Positions 26,258 to 33,937 of a DNA stretch of 64,000 nt are shown here, in pieces. Under the pieces are notes generated by a model, which saw nothing but the letters and a program-made list of their open reading frames with translations, made no database searches and was not told the origin of the DNA. This stretch comes from Longimicrobiales bacterium. GTDB taxonomy: Bacteria; Gemmatimonadota; Gemmatimonadetes; Longimicrobiales; Gaopeijiaceae. The position numbers were made by a program, and so were the translations under genes. The stretch lies in assembly GCA_951828585.1 (NCBI GenBank), contig OX639991.1:1148576-1212575 (forward strand). The letters run 5' to 3'. How positions within the stretch are numbered: the stretch's first letter is position 1; each line of letters begins with the position of its first letter.

Positions 26258-27664
26258 ATGAGCCAGTCCCGCGACCATTGGAGCTCCAACGCAGGCCTCG
26301 TGCTCGCCGCCACCGGCAGCGCGATCGGCCTCGGCAACCTCTGGAAATTCCCTTTCATCACCTGGGAGAACAACGGGGGCGCCTTCGTCCTTGTGTACCT
26401 GGTCTGCATCGCCGCGGTCGGCCTGCCGATCATGATGGCGGAGCTGCTGATCGGGCGCAGGAGCCAGAAGAGCGCGGTGGGAGCGCTGAAGGAGGCCATG
26501 AGCGCACGGTGGCCCGGGTTGGGCAAGCTGGGAGCGCTGGTGGGCTTTTGGGGCGTGCTGGCGGGCTTCATCCTGCTCAGCTACTACACCGTCATCGCGG
26601 GGTGGTCGCTGTACTACTTCGTGAAGACCGTGGGGTGGACGTTCGGCGGATACCCGGTGGGCATGTCGGCGGGCGACCTCTTCGGCGAACAGGTCAGCAA
26701 CGCGGGACTTCAACTGATGCTATCGCTTGGGTTCAGCCTCGGGACGATCGCGGTGGTCTACTTCGGTGTGAGCAGGGGGATCGAACGCATCGCCAGGATC
26801 TTCCTGCCCATCCTCTTCGGCATCCTGCTGCTGATGCTGGTCAGCGCGCTCGGCATGGGCGGCGCGGGCGAGGCGCTGAGCTACATCTTCCGCCCCAACT
26901 TCGCCGAATTGACGAGGGAGTCGGTTCTGGAGGCCCTTGGGCACTCCTTCTTCACCCTGTCGCTGGGCATGGGCGCGATGATCACCTACGGGTCCTACAT
27001 TTCCCGGAAGCACTCGGTGGTGAAGGCTTCGGGCGCGATCGTGGCCCTGGACACCCTGATCGCGCTGGTCGCCACCGTGATCATGTTTTCGGTGATCTTC
27101 TCGGTGGCCGGGATGCGCGACGAGGTCCGCGACTCGACGGTGGGGATGCTCTTCATCTCGCTCCCCGAACTCTTCTACAGCGAGGTGCCCTTCGGGGTGG
27201 TCCTCGGGCCGCTCTTCTACGTGCTGGTGGCGCTGGCCGCGCTGACGTCGACGATCTCGCTCCTCGAGGTCGTGTCCGCGTACCTGATCGACCAGCGTGG
27301 CATCGCCCGAAAGAAAGCGACGATCGGGGCCGGGGCCGCGATCTTCGTGTTCACGATCTTCGCGGCGCTGTCGTTCACCGGGACGGGCTTGTTGTCCACC
27401 ATGGAGATCTTCGAAGGCAAGCTGGGCTGGTTCTCGACCGCCGACCACTTCGTCTCCAACTGGATGCTCCCGACGGGCGGGTTCTTCATCACCCTGGCGG
27501 CCGGCTGGTTCATGACCAGCAAGTCGACCCGGGACGAACTCATGGACGGCAGCGAACCGCGGTGGTTCCACTACGGCGCGTGGCGCTTCTTCATCCGCTG
27601 GGTGGCGCCGATTGCGGTTGCGGCGATCATCGTGTTCGTGATCCGCGGGACGGACTTCAGCTAG
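26258..27664 (+). CDS. Sodium-dependent transporter, NSS/SNF family
   Basis: 468-residue inner-membrane symporter with about eleven to twelve membrane segments, in the LeuT/neurotransmitter-sodium-symporter family. The diagnostic N-terminal stretch is ATGSAIGLGNLWKFPFITW, which forms the unwound TM1 sodium and substrate site. GVSRGIERIARIFLPILF and GMGAMITYGSYI are also typical. It likely imports an amino acid with sodium. It stands alone between a propeller gene and an MNT/HEPN remnant, transcribed rightward, with an intergenic region of about 125 bases upstream that should carry its promoter. Confidence 0.94.
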   Translation: MSQSRDHWSSNAGLVLAATGSAIGLGNLWKFPFITWENNGGAFVLVYLVCIAAVGLPIMMAELLIGRRSQKSAVGALKEAMSARWPGLGKLGALVGFWGVLAGFILLSYYTVIAGWSLYYFVKTVGWTFGGYPVGMSAGDLFGEQVSNAGLQLMLSLGFSLGTIAVVYFGVSRGIERIARIFLPILFGILLLMLVSALGMGGAGEALSYIFRPNFAELTRESVLEALGHSFFTLSLGMGAMITYGSYISRKHSVVKASGAIVALDTLIALVATVIMFSVIFSVAGMRDEVRDSTVGMLFISLPELFYSEVPFGVVLGPLFYVLVALAALTSTISLLEVVSAYLIDQRGIARKKATIGAGAAIFVFTIFAALSFTGTGLLSTMEIFEGKLGWFSTADHFVSNWMLPTGGFFITLAAGWFMTSKSTRDELMDGSEPRWFHYGAWRFFIRWVAPIAVAAIIVFVIRGTDFS

Positions 27665-27701
27665 TCCACCTCGGCCATACGCTTGCATTCGCGCGGAATC
27701 A

Positions 27702-27822
27702 CAGAAGCAGAGGTCCTCCAGGTAGGCCTGGGGCACCCTCAGCGTGCACGGGCAAGGTTACTTTTCGCACGGTTCATCCAGTCACGCGGATCGTCGTGCG
27801 GGAATCGCTCAGGCGGCCTCAT
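27702..27822 (-). pseudogene. HEPN-domain toxin remnant
   Basis: The ATG at 27822 overlaps the end of the MNT antitoxin gene, the usual layout of MNT/HEPN pairs. It encodes 27 residues (PHDDPRDWMNRAKSNLARAR) matching the start of a HEPN domain and stops at 27739. In the next frame the expected continuation VPQAYLEDLCF follows directly, then similarity ends. The remaining roughly 90 residues of a normal HEPN protein, including the catalytic RxxxxH region, are absent; the transporter gene end lies next to it. It is therefore a truncated, frameshifted relic. Confidence 0.6.
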
Positions 27823-28153
27823 AGGCCACCGATCCCTCTCGCAGCGCGGGCTTGACGACCAGAGCGTGGCTGTTGGCGTACCGTTCGATGTCTTCCGGAG
27901 TCACCACGATCACATCCACCGCGATCCCGACGCCGACGAGCCTTTGGTAGATCCTACCCGCCAGGTCGCGCCGATGTACGCAGTCCTTTACCACCAGCAG
28001 GTCGATGTCGCTATGTGGCCCCATCTCTCCCCTCCCAGCCGACCCGAACAGAATGATCCTTTCCGGCCGTGCGACCTCGACGATGCGCTCGATGACCTCG
28101 TCGAGCACATCGCCCACCACTTCGCTCCTAGTGGCCATTCTCTGAACACCCAT
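27809..28153 (-). CDS. MNT-type nucleotidyltransferase antitoxin
   Basis: 114-residue minimal nucleotidyltransferase. The catalytic motif LFGSAGRGEMGPHSDIDLLV contains GS...RG and DxD, and DVIVVTPEDIERY supplies the third acidic residue region. These proteins neutralise HEPN RNase toxins by adding nucleotides (AMPylation) to them. ATG 28153 was chosen because AGGA lies eight bases upstream; ATG 28138 is an alternative. The partner toxin gene overlaps its 3' end but survives only as a fragment, so this is probably an orphan antitoxin. Confidence 0.85.
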   Translation of the reverse strand: MGVQRMATRSEVVGDVLDEVIERIVEVARPERIILFGSAGRGEMGPHSDIDLLVVKDCVHRRDLAGRIYQRLVGVGIAVDVIVVTPEDIERYANSHALVVKPALREGSVAYEAA

Positions 28154-28368
28154 AGGCATCATCCTACCATGCGCGGACAGCAGTATGCAAGGACCAGGGA
28201 GTCGCCGTCGCGGGGACCTTTGATGCCCGCAGAAACTGCCCCCCCGGCCGTCGTGCGGATGTGGTGTGGATCGCTTCCACTGCATGTACCGGCGCAACGC
28301 TCACGGCTCGCCAGCCGCTCCACGGTGGTATCTTTCCTAATAGGTCCACACCCATCCCTGCCCGCAGA

Positions 28369-30432
28369 ATGCGCCCCACCGTCCCCATCCCCCGAAAAAG
28401 GCCGTCCGAAATCTCCTTCGGCGGCCGCGTCCTCTTCCTCGCGGACGACGCCGAACTGATCCGACGACAACTCCACGAGGGGCTGGACCCGGAGTTGACG
28501 CCCGAACTCAAGGCCCGCCTCCGCGACCAGATCAGCACCGACGAGATCACCCCCGCGTACATCTGCTTCTTCTACGACGAGACGCTGGGCGAATTCCCGT
28601 ACCTGGGCCTGGAGGCCGCGAGCGGTAACGGGGGAGCCGAAGCGCCGATCGAACGGGGGACCGTGAAGGCGGGCGGGTTCGTGTGTTCGGTGGCGGGGAA
28701 GCGGCGGGGGAAGGGGTCGAGCCGCGAGCAGAGCCCCTACGCCGAGCTCATGGCGGGAATCAAGGTGGTCGTGAGCGAGAGCATCGAGCGTATCTACAAT
28801 GAGAACTGCCAGAACCTGGGCATACTCACCACGACCGACTTCGGGCTGATCGAGCGGATCCGCTCCGGCGAGCCGATTCCGCTGAGCGAGTTCACGGCGG
28901 GGACGGACGACATCACGCGGCAGATCATCGAGTATGGGGGGTTGTTCGAGTTCAACATGGCGCGGCTGGGGGGCCAGGTGACGCTCCCGCCGCCGCTGGC
29001 CGATGTCCCGGACAGCTCCGCCAACGGACAACGTCCCCCGTTCCCCCGCCCCATGACCCTCGGCGAGAAGATCTTCGGGCGGAAGTGGGTTGTGGACGCC
29101 GCCGCCGACGAGATCGGCGCTGCCTGGGTCAGACCCGGCGAGGCCGGCTTCTTTTGCGCCGACATCCGCTTTTCGCACGAGTACGTGACCCCGATGGCCG
29201 CCATCTTCTTCGAGCAGAAGATGGGTGCGGACGCGAGGGTGCTCGACCCCGACTCGATCCTCTTCTTCCGCGACCACCTGACCTTCCTGCACAAGGTCAT
29301 GAGCCAGGAACGGATCGAGCAGGGGCTGCTGGCGGTCGCCAACGAGCTGGAGGTCAAGCAGCGGGAGTTCTCGGAGAAACAAGGGATCCGGCTCTACGGC
29401 GAGCAGCAGGGTCATGTGATGGGGTCCGAGGCGATCTGCCACTCGAAGATCCTGGAGGACTATGCCGAGCCCGGGATGCTGATCATCGGGACCGACTCGC
29501 ACACGCCCCACGCGGGCGCCATCGGGGCCCTGGCCTTCGGGGTGGGCACCACGGCGATCTTCAACTCGTGGATCACGAAGGATGTGCGCGCGCGGATCCC
29601 GCCGTCGTTCAAGGTGGTGGTGGACGGGACGCTGCCCGCGAACTGCACGGCGAAGGACCTGATGCTTGAGATCCTGCGTCACCCGTATGTGCGCGATGGC
29701 CACGCCATCGGGCAGATCATCGAGTACGCGGGGCCGGTGGTGGAGCGGTTGTCGGTGGACGAGCGTGCGACGATGACGAACATGGCCGCCGAAGTGGGCG
29801 CCTTCACCGGCGTGGTTGCGGCGGACGAGCGCACCGTCGAGTTCCTGGTCGGGGAGCGGGGGATGGACGAGGTGCAAGCGCGTGCGTTGGTGGACGGCGT
29901 GCACAGCGATCCCGGTGCCCAGTACATCGAGCTCATCGAGATCGACGCTTCGCGGCTGCGGCCGATGGTCGCGCTGCCGGGGGATCCCGGAAACGGCATC
30001 TACATCGACGAGCTGGCGGAGCCGGTGGAGATCGAGATCGCGTATGCCGGGTCGTGCACGGCGGGGAAGAAGGAGGACATGGATATGTACGCCCGGGTCT
30101 TCCGCGAGGCGTGGGAAGGGGAGGGGCGGGGGGTGCATCCCGGGGTGAAGTGCTACATCCAGTGCGGCTCGACGGATGTGCGGGAGTATGCGCGGGAGCG
30201 GGGGTATCTGGATCTGTTTCGCGCGATCGGGGCGGAGTTCATCGAGCCGGGGTGCGGGGCGTGTATTGCGGCGGGGCCGGGGATTACGCGCACGGCCGAG
30301 CAGGTGTCGGTGTCGTCGCAGAACCGGAACTTTCCGGGGCGCAGCGGGCCGGGGCAGTTATATCTGGTGTCGCCGTACTCGGTGGCCGCGTCGGCGGTGG
30401 CTGGGAGGGTGGTGGGGTGGGGGGTGGGGTGA
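28369..30432 (+). CDS. Aconitase/3-isopropylmalate dehydratase family protein, swivel domain first
   Basis: 687-residue iron-sulfur hydro-lyase in which a LeuD-like swivel domain (residues about 15-200, motif GKGSSREQSPYAEL) precedes the LeuC/aconitase catalytic domains (about 230-680). Catalytic-domain motifs are IIGTDSHTPHAGAIGALAFG and GSCTAGKKEDM. The 4Fe-4S cysteines are C563, C629 and C632 (C-x65-C-x2-C). Swivel-first order recalls AcnB, but the HEAT domain of AcnB is absent. Length and motifs suggest a functional fused dehydratase; substrate (isopropylmalate, homoaconitate, methylcitrate or other) is open. No leu or TCA genes are adjacent. Confidence 0.85.
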   Translation: MRPTVPIPRKRPSEISFGGRVLFLADDAELIRRQLHEGLDPELTPELKARLRDQISTDEITPAYICFFYDETLGEFPYLGLEAASGNGGAEAPIERGTVKAGGFVCSVAGKRRGKGSSREQSPYAELMAGIKVVVSESIERIYNENCQNLGILTTTDFGLIERIRSGEPIPLSEFTAGTDDITRQIIEYGGLFEFNMARLGGQVTLPPPLADVPDSSANGQRPPFPRPMTLGEKIFGRKWVVDAAADEIGAAWVRPGEAGFFCADIRFSHEYVTPMAAIFFEQKMGADARVLDPDSILFFRDHLTFLHKVMSQERIEQGLLAVANELEVKQREFSEKQGIRLYGEQQGHVMGSEAICHSKILEDYAEPGMLIIGTDSHTPHAGAIGALAFGVGTTAIFNSWITKDVRARIPPSFKVVVDGTLPANCTAKDLMLEILRHPYVRDGHAIGQIIEYAGPVVERLSVDERATMTNMAAEVGAFTGVVAADERTVEFLVGERGMDEVQARALVDGVHSDPGAQYIELIEIDASRLRPMVALPGDPGNGIYIDELAEPVEIEIAYAGSCTAGKKEDMDMYARVFREAWEGEGRGVHPGVKCYIQCGSTDVREYARERGYLDLFRAIGAEFIEPGCGACIAAGPGITRTAEQVSVSSQNRNFPGRSGPGQLYLVSPYSVAASAVAGRVVGWGVG

Positions 30433-30503
30433 GTCGCCGTTCGCCTACATGATATGGATGTAGCCGTTCGCCGACATTGCCCATAAGTCGCCGTTCGCCT
30501 ACA
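30432..30503 (+). promoter_or_regulatory. Three direct repeats upstream of HipB-like gene
   Basis: The motif GCCGTTCGCCTACA occurs three times, at 30432-30449, 30461-30477 (two changes) and 30486-30503. The third copy ends 10 bases before the regulator start. Spacing is 25-29 bases. Repeats just ahead of an Xre/HipB regulator are likely its own operator sites. Confidence 0.6.
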
Positions 30504-30512
30504 ATTCCTATC

Positions 30513-30809
30513 ATGCGAGTCCGTACACCAGTCGACTTCGGCCTGATGATCCGCCGAGCCAGGCGGTCGCGGGGGATGACCCAGCAGCAGCTGGCGCGTG
30601 CCGCGGCCGTCGGTCGGCAATGGGTCGTAGAAATCGAGGCCGGGAAGCCGCGGGCTGAGCTGGGCAGGGTGCTCCAGACCCTGGCCGCGCTGGATCTGTC
30701 GCTGACCATACACGGCGAGGGGATTCCGGAGCTTCGCAAGTCCGGCAACCCGACCGAGGCCATCGATCTCCAGGACATTCTGGATGCGCACCGGCGCACG
30801 TCCCCATGA
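30513..30809 (+). CDS. HipB-like helix-turn-helix transcriptional regulator
   Basis: 98-residue Xre-family DNA-binding protein. Residues about 8-65 form the HTH (FGLMIRRARRSRGMTQQQLA, then VGRQWVVEIEAGKPRAELGR), typical of HipB/Y4mF antitoxins, followed by LQTLAALDLSLTIHG. The start at 30513 follows three direct repeats. Its stop overlaps an ATG (ATGA) that begins a HipA-like stretch of a few residues, after which the toxin gene is lost. It is thus an antitoxin without a full toxin and may still act as a repressor at the upstream repeats. Confidence 0.85.
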   Translation: MRVRTPVDFGLMIRRARRSRGMTQQQLARAAAVGRQWVVEIEAGKPRAELGRVLQTLAALDLSLTIHGEGIPELRKSGNPTEAIDLQDILDAHRRTSP

Positions 30810-30886
30810 CCGGCCGCCTGGTCGCGGTGGCCAACGGTCGGGTGCTCTGCGGCATCACGCGACCGAGCAGTCGAGTACGCACGCCA
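30806..30886 (+). pseudogene. HipA toxin N-terminal remnant
   Basis: The ATG at 30806 overlaps the HipB-like stop, as in hipBA operons. The first residues (MTGRLVAVANGRVLCGITR) resemble a HipA N-terminus. A shift of one base then gives DRAVEYAR, and similarity ends where the opposing PIN gene begins. Only about 25 of some 400 residues remain. The identification is tentative because the fragment is so short. Confidence 0.35.
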
Positions 30887-31396
30887 TCAGCGCTTGCGGC
30901 CCTCTTCGATCAGATCCCGGACCGATAGTCCACCGAGGCTGTGGGTGCCTTGAAAGGCCTTCAGGTCCTCGATCGCGGCCTGGACCTCGGAGGTGCCGTC
31001 GAACGGATTCAGAAACGCCACCCCGAGTTGTCGGTAGTCCCTGACATTGCGCGTCACGACCGTCAGACGGTGCACCACCGCCGTGGCCGCGATCATCGCA
31101 TCCTCCAGGAGCGCCCGGGACCTGCGATGCTTGAGCCGTGCCCATTCCCTGAATGCCACAACGTCCATGGGCAGGACTGCATACGAGGCAACAACGGCGT
31201 CCAGCCAAGTCTCCAGTTCGTCGGCCTTGCCGGGACTCCGCTCACGAATATTCTCGATTCCAGCCTGAATCTCACCCACGGTCACGGACGAGAGGAAGAG
31301 CTCCTCGGACGGTACCTCCGCAATCCATCTCGTCACCGAAGGATTGGGCCGCGGTCGGCGCAGTTCGGACACGACGTTCGTGTCGAGCAAGTACAT
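30887..31396 (-). CDS. PIN-domain RNase toxin, VapC/FitB type
   Basis: 169-residue PIN-domain toxin. The first conserved aspartate is in MYLLDTNVVSELRRPRPNP. The conserved glutamate is in VTVGEIQAGIENI, and further acids lie in ALLEDAMIAATAV and VTRNVRDY. These acids chelate magnesium in the RNase site. The protein is about 30 residues longer than standard, with a C-terminal tail after NPFD. ATG 31396 lies four bases after the antitoxin stop, so the two are co-transcribed. VapC/FitB toxins cut tRNA or rRNA when the antitoxin is lost. Confidence 0.9.
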   Translation of the reverse strand: MYLLDTNVVSELRRPRPNPSVTRWIAEVPSEELFLSSVTVGEIQAGIENIRERSPGKADELETWLDAVVASYAVLPMDVVAFREWARLKHRRSRALLEDAMIAATAVVHRLTVVTRNVRDYRQLGVAFLNPFDGTSEVQAAIEDLKAFQGTHSLGGLSVRDLIEEGRKR

Positions 31397-31400
31397 TGGA

Positions 31401-31661
31401 CTATTCCAGAGGAGGCGGTTCCCGGTGGCGATGCGGTATCCGGGGTGGGACCAGCTCCTCGGTGCGGGCTTCAGGAGCCAGCAACAGCTCCTTGATGTCT
31501 CGCCTGGCCGACCGATTGAGGCGGTGCCACTCGTCGATCGAGACCAGCACGGCCGTTTCCACCCCTCGCTTGGTGACGACCTGCGGCCCCTCGGACAGGG
31601 TCGAATCGAGCATCGCACTGAAACGGGCCTTGGCTTCCTGAACCTGCCAGACTCTGGACAT
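31401..31661 (-). CDS. Phd/YefM-type antitoxin
   Basis: 86-residue antitoxin. The N-terminal Phd/YefM DNA-binding part is QVQEAKARFSAMLDSTLSEG, then PQVVTKRGVETAVLVSIDEW. The proline- and arginine-rich C-terminus (about residues 60-86) would wrap the PIN toxin encoded just downstream. ATG 31661 is preceded by GGAGG at good spacing. It is probably autoregulated: paired GACTAGT elements lie about 80 bases upstream. Confidence 0.88.
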   Translation of the reverse strand: MSRVWQVQEAKARFSAMLDSTLSEGPQVVTKRGVETAVLVSIDEWHRLNRSARRDIKELLLAPEARTEELVPPRIPHRHREPPPLE

Positions 31662-31739
31662 GCTGCCTCCCTCCTTGCTGGATCGGTGTCGGATGCGCCC
31701 GGGCTCGTGAAACACGGTCCAGATGCTGGCGGACACGAT

Positions 31740-31760
31740 GACTAGTTATAAGACTAGTCA
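31740..31760 (-). promoter_or_regulatory. Paired GACTAGT elements, probable toxin-antitoxin operator
   Basis: GACTAGTTA at 31740-31748 and GACTAGTCA at 31752-31760 flank a TATAA sequence usable as a -10 box on the leftward strand. The core ACTAGT is itself palindromic. The position, upstream of the Phd-type antitoxin, suits autorepression. Confidence 0.5.
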
Positions 31761-31792
31761 GTTATGAATGAAGTGGCAAGCCCCGCCGACGG

Positions 31793-32857
31793 TCAGTCGG
31801 TGATGACGACGTGTCCCACCGCCCCGTCCGTCACCTTCCCCACCACAGCAGCGACATCTCCCGCCTCATCCAGCGCCCCTAGCAGCTTCTCCGTCCGCTC
31901 GGGCGGACACGCGATCAGCAGCCCCCCCGAAGTCTGCGCATCCGCCAGCAGGATCTGAACCGTCTCCGACACATCGCCCTCGATGGAGAGCGCGGACTCC
32001 GCGTCCTTCTGATTGCGCCGCGTTCCCCCCGGCACATGCCCCGCTTCAACCAGATCCGCCACTCCGTCCAGCACCGGAACCCTGAGCGCCTCGACCCGAG
32101 CCGACACACCCGACGCGCGACACATGTTGCGAAGATGTCCGATAAGCCCGTATCCGGTGACATCCGTAGCGGCCCGCGCACCGTGCGCCACCGCCGCCTC
32201 CGCCGCCCCCCGGTTCAGCCTGGCCATCCACCCGACCGCATCGCCCAGCAACCCCGCAGGACACTTCCCCGCCTTCACCGCCGTCGCCACGATCCCCGTA
32301 CCCAGCGGCTTCGTCAGCACCAGATCGTCCCCAACCCGCGCCCCGTCGTTGGCCAGCATCGCGTCCGGGTCGACCTCGCCCACCGCGACCATCCCGTACT
32401 TGGGCTCCGCGTCGTCGATCGAGTGGCCGCCCAGCACGGGGATCCCCGCTTCGGCGGCCTTCTCGGCCCCGCCGCGTATGATCTCCTCGGCCAGGCCCTC
32501 GTCCAGAAGCCCGCGCGGGAACGACAGCAGGTTGAGCGCGAAGAGCGGCCGGCCCCCCATGGCGTAGACGTCCGACAGCGCGTTGGCGGCCGCGATCCGG
32601 CCGAAGTCGTACGGGTCGTCCACGATCGGGGTGAAGAAGTCGAGCGTGACGACCAGGGCCCGTCCGTCGCCGAGACGATACACGGCGGCGTCGTCCCCGG
32701 TGCTGGCGTCGACGAGCACGCGGGGATCGGTGGTGGGGAGGAGGGGGCGCAGGACCTGCGCCAGCTCGGCCTGGCCGAGTTTACACGCTCACCCGGCGCC
32801 GTGGGACAGGGCGCTGAGCCTGATCCTGGGTCTCTGGTCGAGGGGTTCGGTGGACAT
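31793..32857 (-). CDS. selD: Selenophosphate synthase (selenide, water dikinase), selenocysteine-containing
   Basis: Makes selenophosphate from selenide and ATP for selenocysteine and selenouridine synthesis. Starting at ATG 32857, codon 23 is TGA (32789-32791) in HGAG-U-ACKLGQ, exactly where SelD proteins carry Cys or Sec, with K26 three residues on as in the family. The frame is otherwise open for 354 residues, with STGDDAAVY, FFTPIVDDPYDFGRIAAANA, LSDVYAMGGRPLFALN and DVTGYGLIGH. A six-bp hairpin lies nine bases after the UGA. Without readthrough the catalytic residue and the N-terminus would be lost, so this is a selenoprotein. It is divergent from the SirB1-like gene. Confidence 0.95.
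32765..32779 (-). promoter_or_regulatory. Candidate bacterial SECIS hairpin in selD
   Basis: On the coding strand CTCGGC-CAG-GCCGAG begins nine bases after the in-frame UGA codon and folds into a perfect six-bp stem. Bacterial SECIS elements, bound by SelB, sit in the coding sequence directly 3' of the UGA, as here. Confidence 0.6.
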
Positions 32858-33070
32858 GGATCAAGTTAACACCGGATCGGCTGCTCTCCGTTGCCGCCTT
32901 CAGCAGTCTCCCAGGTTCAGGATGGGCCGCTCGGACTACCGGTCCCGGGCATCGCTGCGGATGCTCTCGATGTCGGAAGATGCCCGTTTCACCGTTCAGA
33001 GTTTACGTTATCGGGATACCGCGACCCACATCAGGGATCGAAAACCAACCGTGACAGCAACCTCCCAGCC

Positions 33071-33925
33071 ATGAGCGCACCGCCCGCCTGGTCGTCGCGC
33101 CAGGAATTCACCCGCGAGGTGGAGCGCCCCGACGAGGAGATGAACCTCGCCCGGGCGGCCCTCCTGGTCGCGCGGGAGGAGTACGTCCAGCTGCCGGTGG
33201 AACGCTACCTGCTGCGCCTCGACCTGCTGGCCGAGGAGACGCGCGACCGGCTCGGGTCCGAGAGCGTGCCGCCGGTGGTGCTGTCCGAGGCGATCCGGCA
33301 CCTCTTCGTGGTGCGCAAGCTGCGCGGCAACCGCGAGGAATACCACGACCCGCGCAACTCCTTCCTCAACGACGTGCTGGACCGGGGACTGGGCATTCCC
33401 CTGACGCTCGGGATCGTGCTGCTGGAGGTGGGGTGGCGGCTGGACCTGCCGATGGAGGGCGTGAACTTCCCGGGCCATTTCCTGGTGCGCTACCGGGGCG
33501 AGGTGAAGCAGTTCCTGATCGACCCCTTTCACGGGGGGATGATTCGCTCGCGCAAGGAGGTGGAACAGATCCTGGTCAGGCACCAGGGGGTGCCGGCGCG
33601 CCTCGACGACCGCCTGCTCCGGACGGCGACGAAACGGGACATGATCGTCCGGCTGCTGCTGAACCTGAAGGGCATCTACCATCGATCCGGGGACGACGCG
33701 CGGGCGCTGGCCGCGGTGGAGCGCATCCTGGTCGTGTCCCCCACGGCCCGGGGGCAGATCCGCGACCGGGGCTATCTCCTGGCCCGCCTCGGGCGGGACG
33801 AAGAGGCGGTGACGCAGCTCGAGACCTATCTGGCGTTCGCGCCGAACGCGGGGGACGTGGAGCGCGTCGAGGCGTTGTTGCGGGATTTGAGGGCCGGGGG
33901 GCGACCGCTGTCGGGGTCGTCCTGA
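33071..33925 (+). CDS. SirB1-like transglutaminase-fold/TPR protein
   Basis: 284-residue cytoplasmic protein of the SirB1/transglutaminase-like family. The central domain shows YHDPRNSFLNDVLDRGLGIP and GVNFPGHFLVRYRG, and a TPR-like C-terminus follows (IYHRSGDDARALAAVERIL, then LARLGRDEEAVTQLETYLAF). The classical Cys of transglutaminases is replaced by Ser/Asn at NSFLN, so it is not expected to be a peptidase. Its function is not established. It leads a three-gene rightward group with ygfZ and an alpha/beta hydrolase, and is divergent from selD. Confidence 0.85.
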   Translation: MSAPPAWSSRQEFTREVERPDEEMNLARAALLVAREEYVQLPVERYLLRLDLLAEETRDRLGSESVPPVVLSEAIRHLFVVRKLRGNREEYHDPRNSFLNDVLDRGLGIPLTLGIVLLEVGWRLDLPMEGVNFPGHFLVRYRGEVKQFLIDPFHGGMIRSRKEVEQILVRHQGVPARLDDRLLRTATKRDMIVRLLLNLKGIYHRSGDDARALAAVERILVVSPTARGQIRDRGYLLARLGRDEEAVTQLETYLAFAPNAGDVERVEALLRDLRAGGRPLSGSS

Positions 33926-33937
33926 GCGGCTGACCCG

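Noticed and set aside
28159-30138. 659-codon minus-strand frame over the aconitase-like gene
   Set aside because: Repetitive Arg/His/Asp shadow composition; the plus strand holds a motif-complete enzyme.
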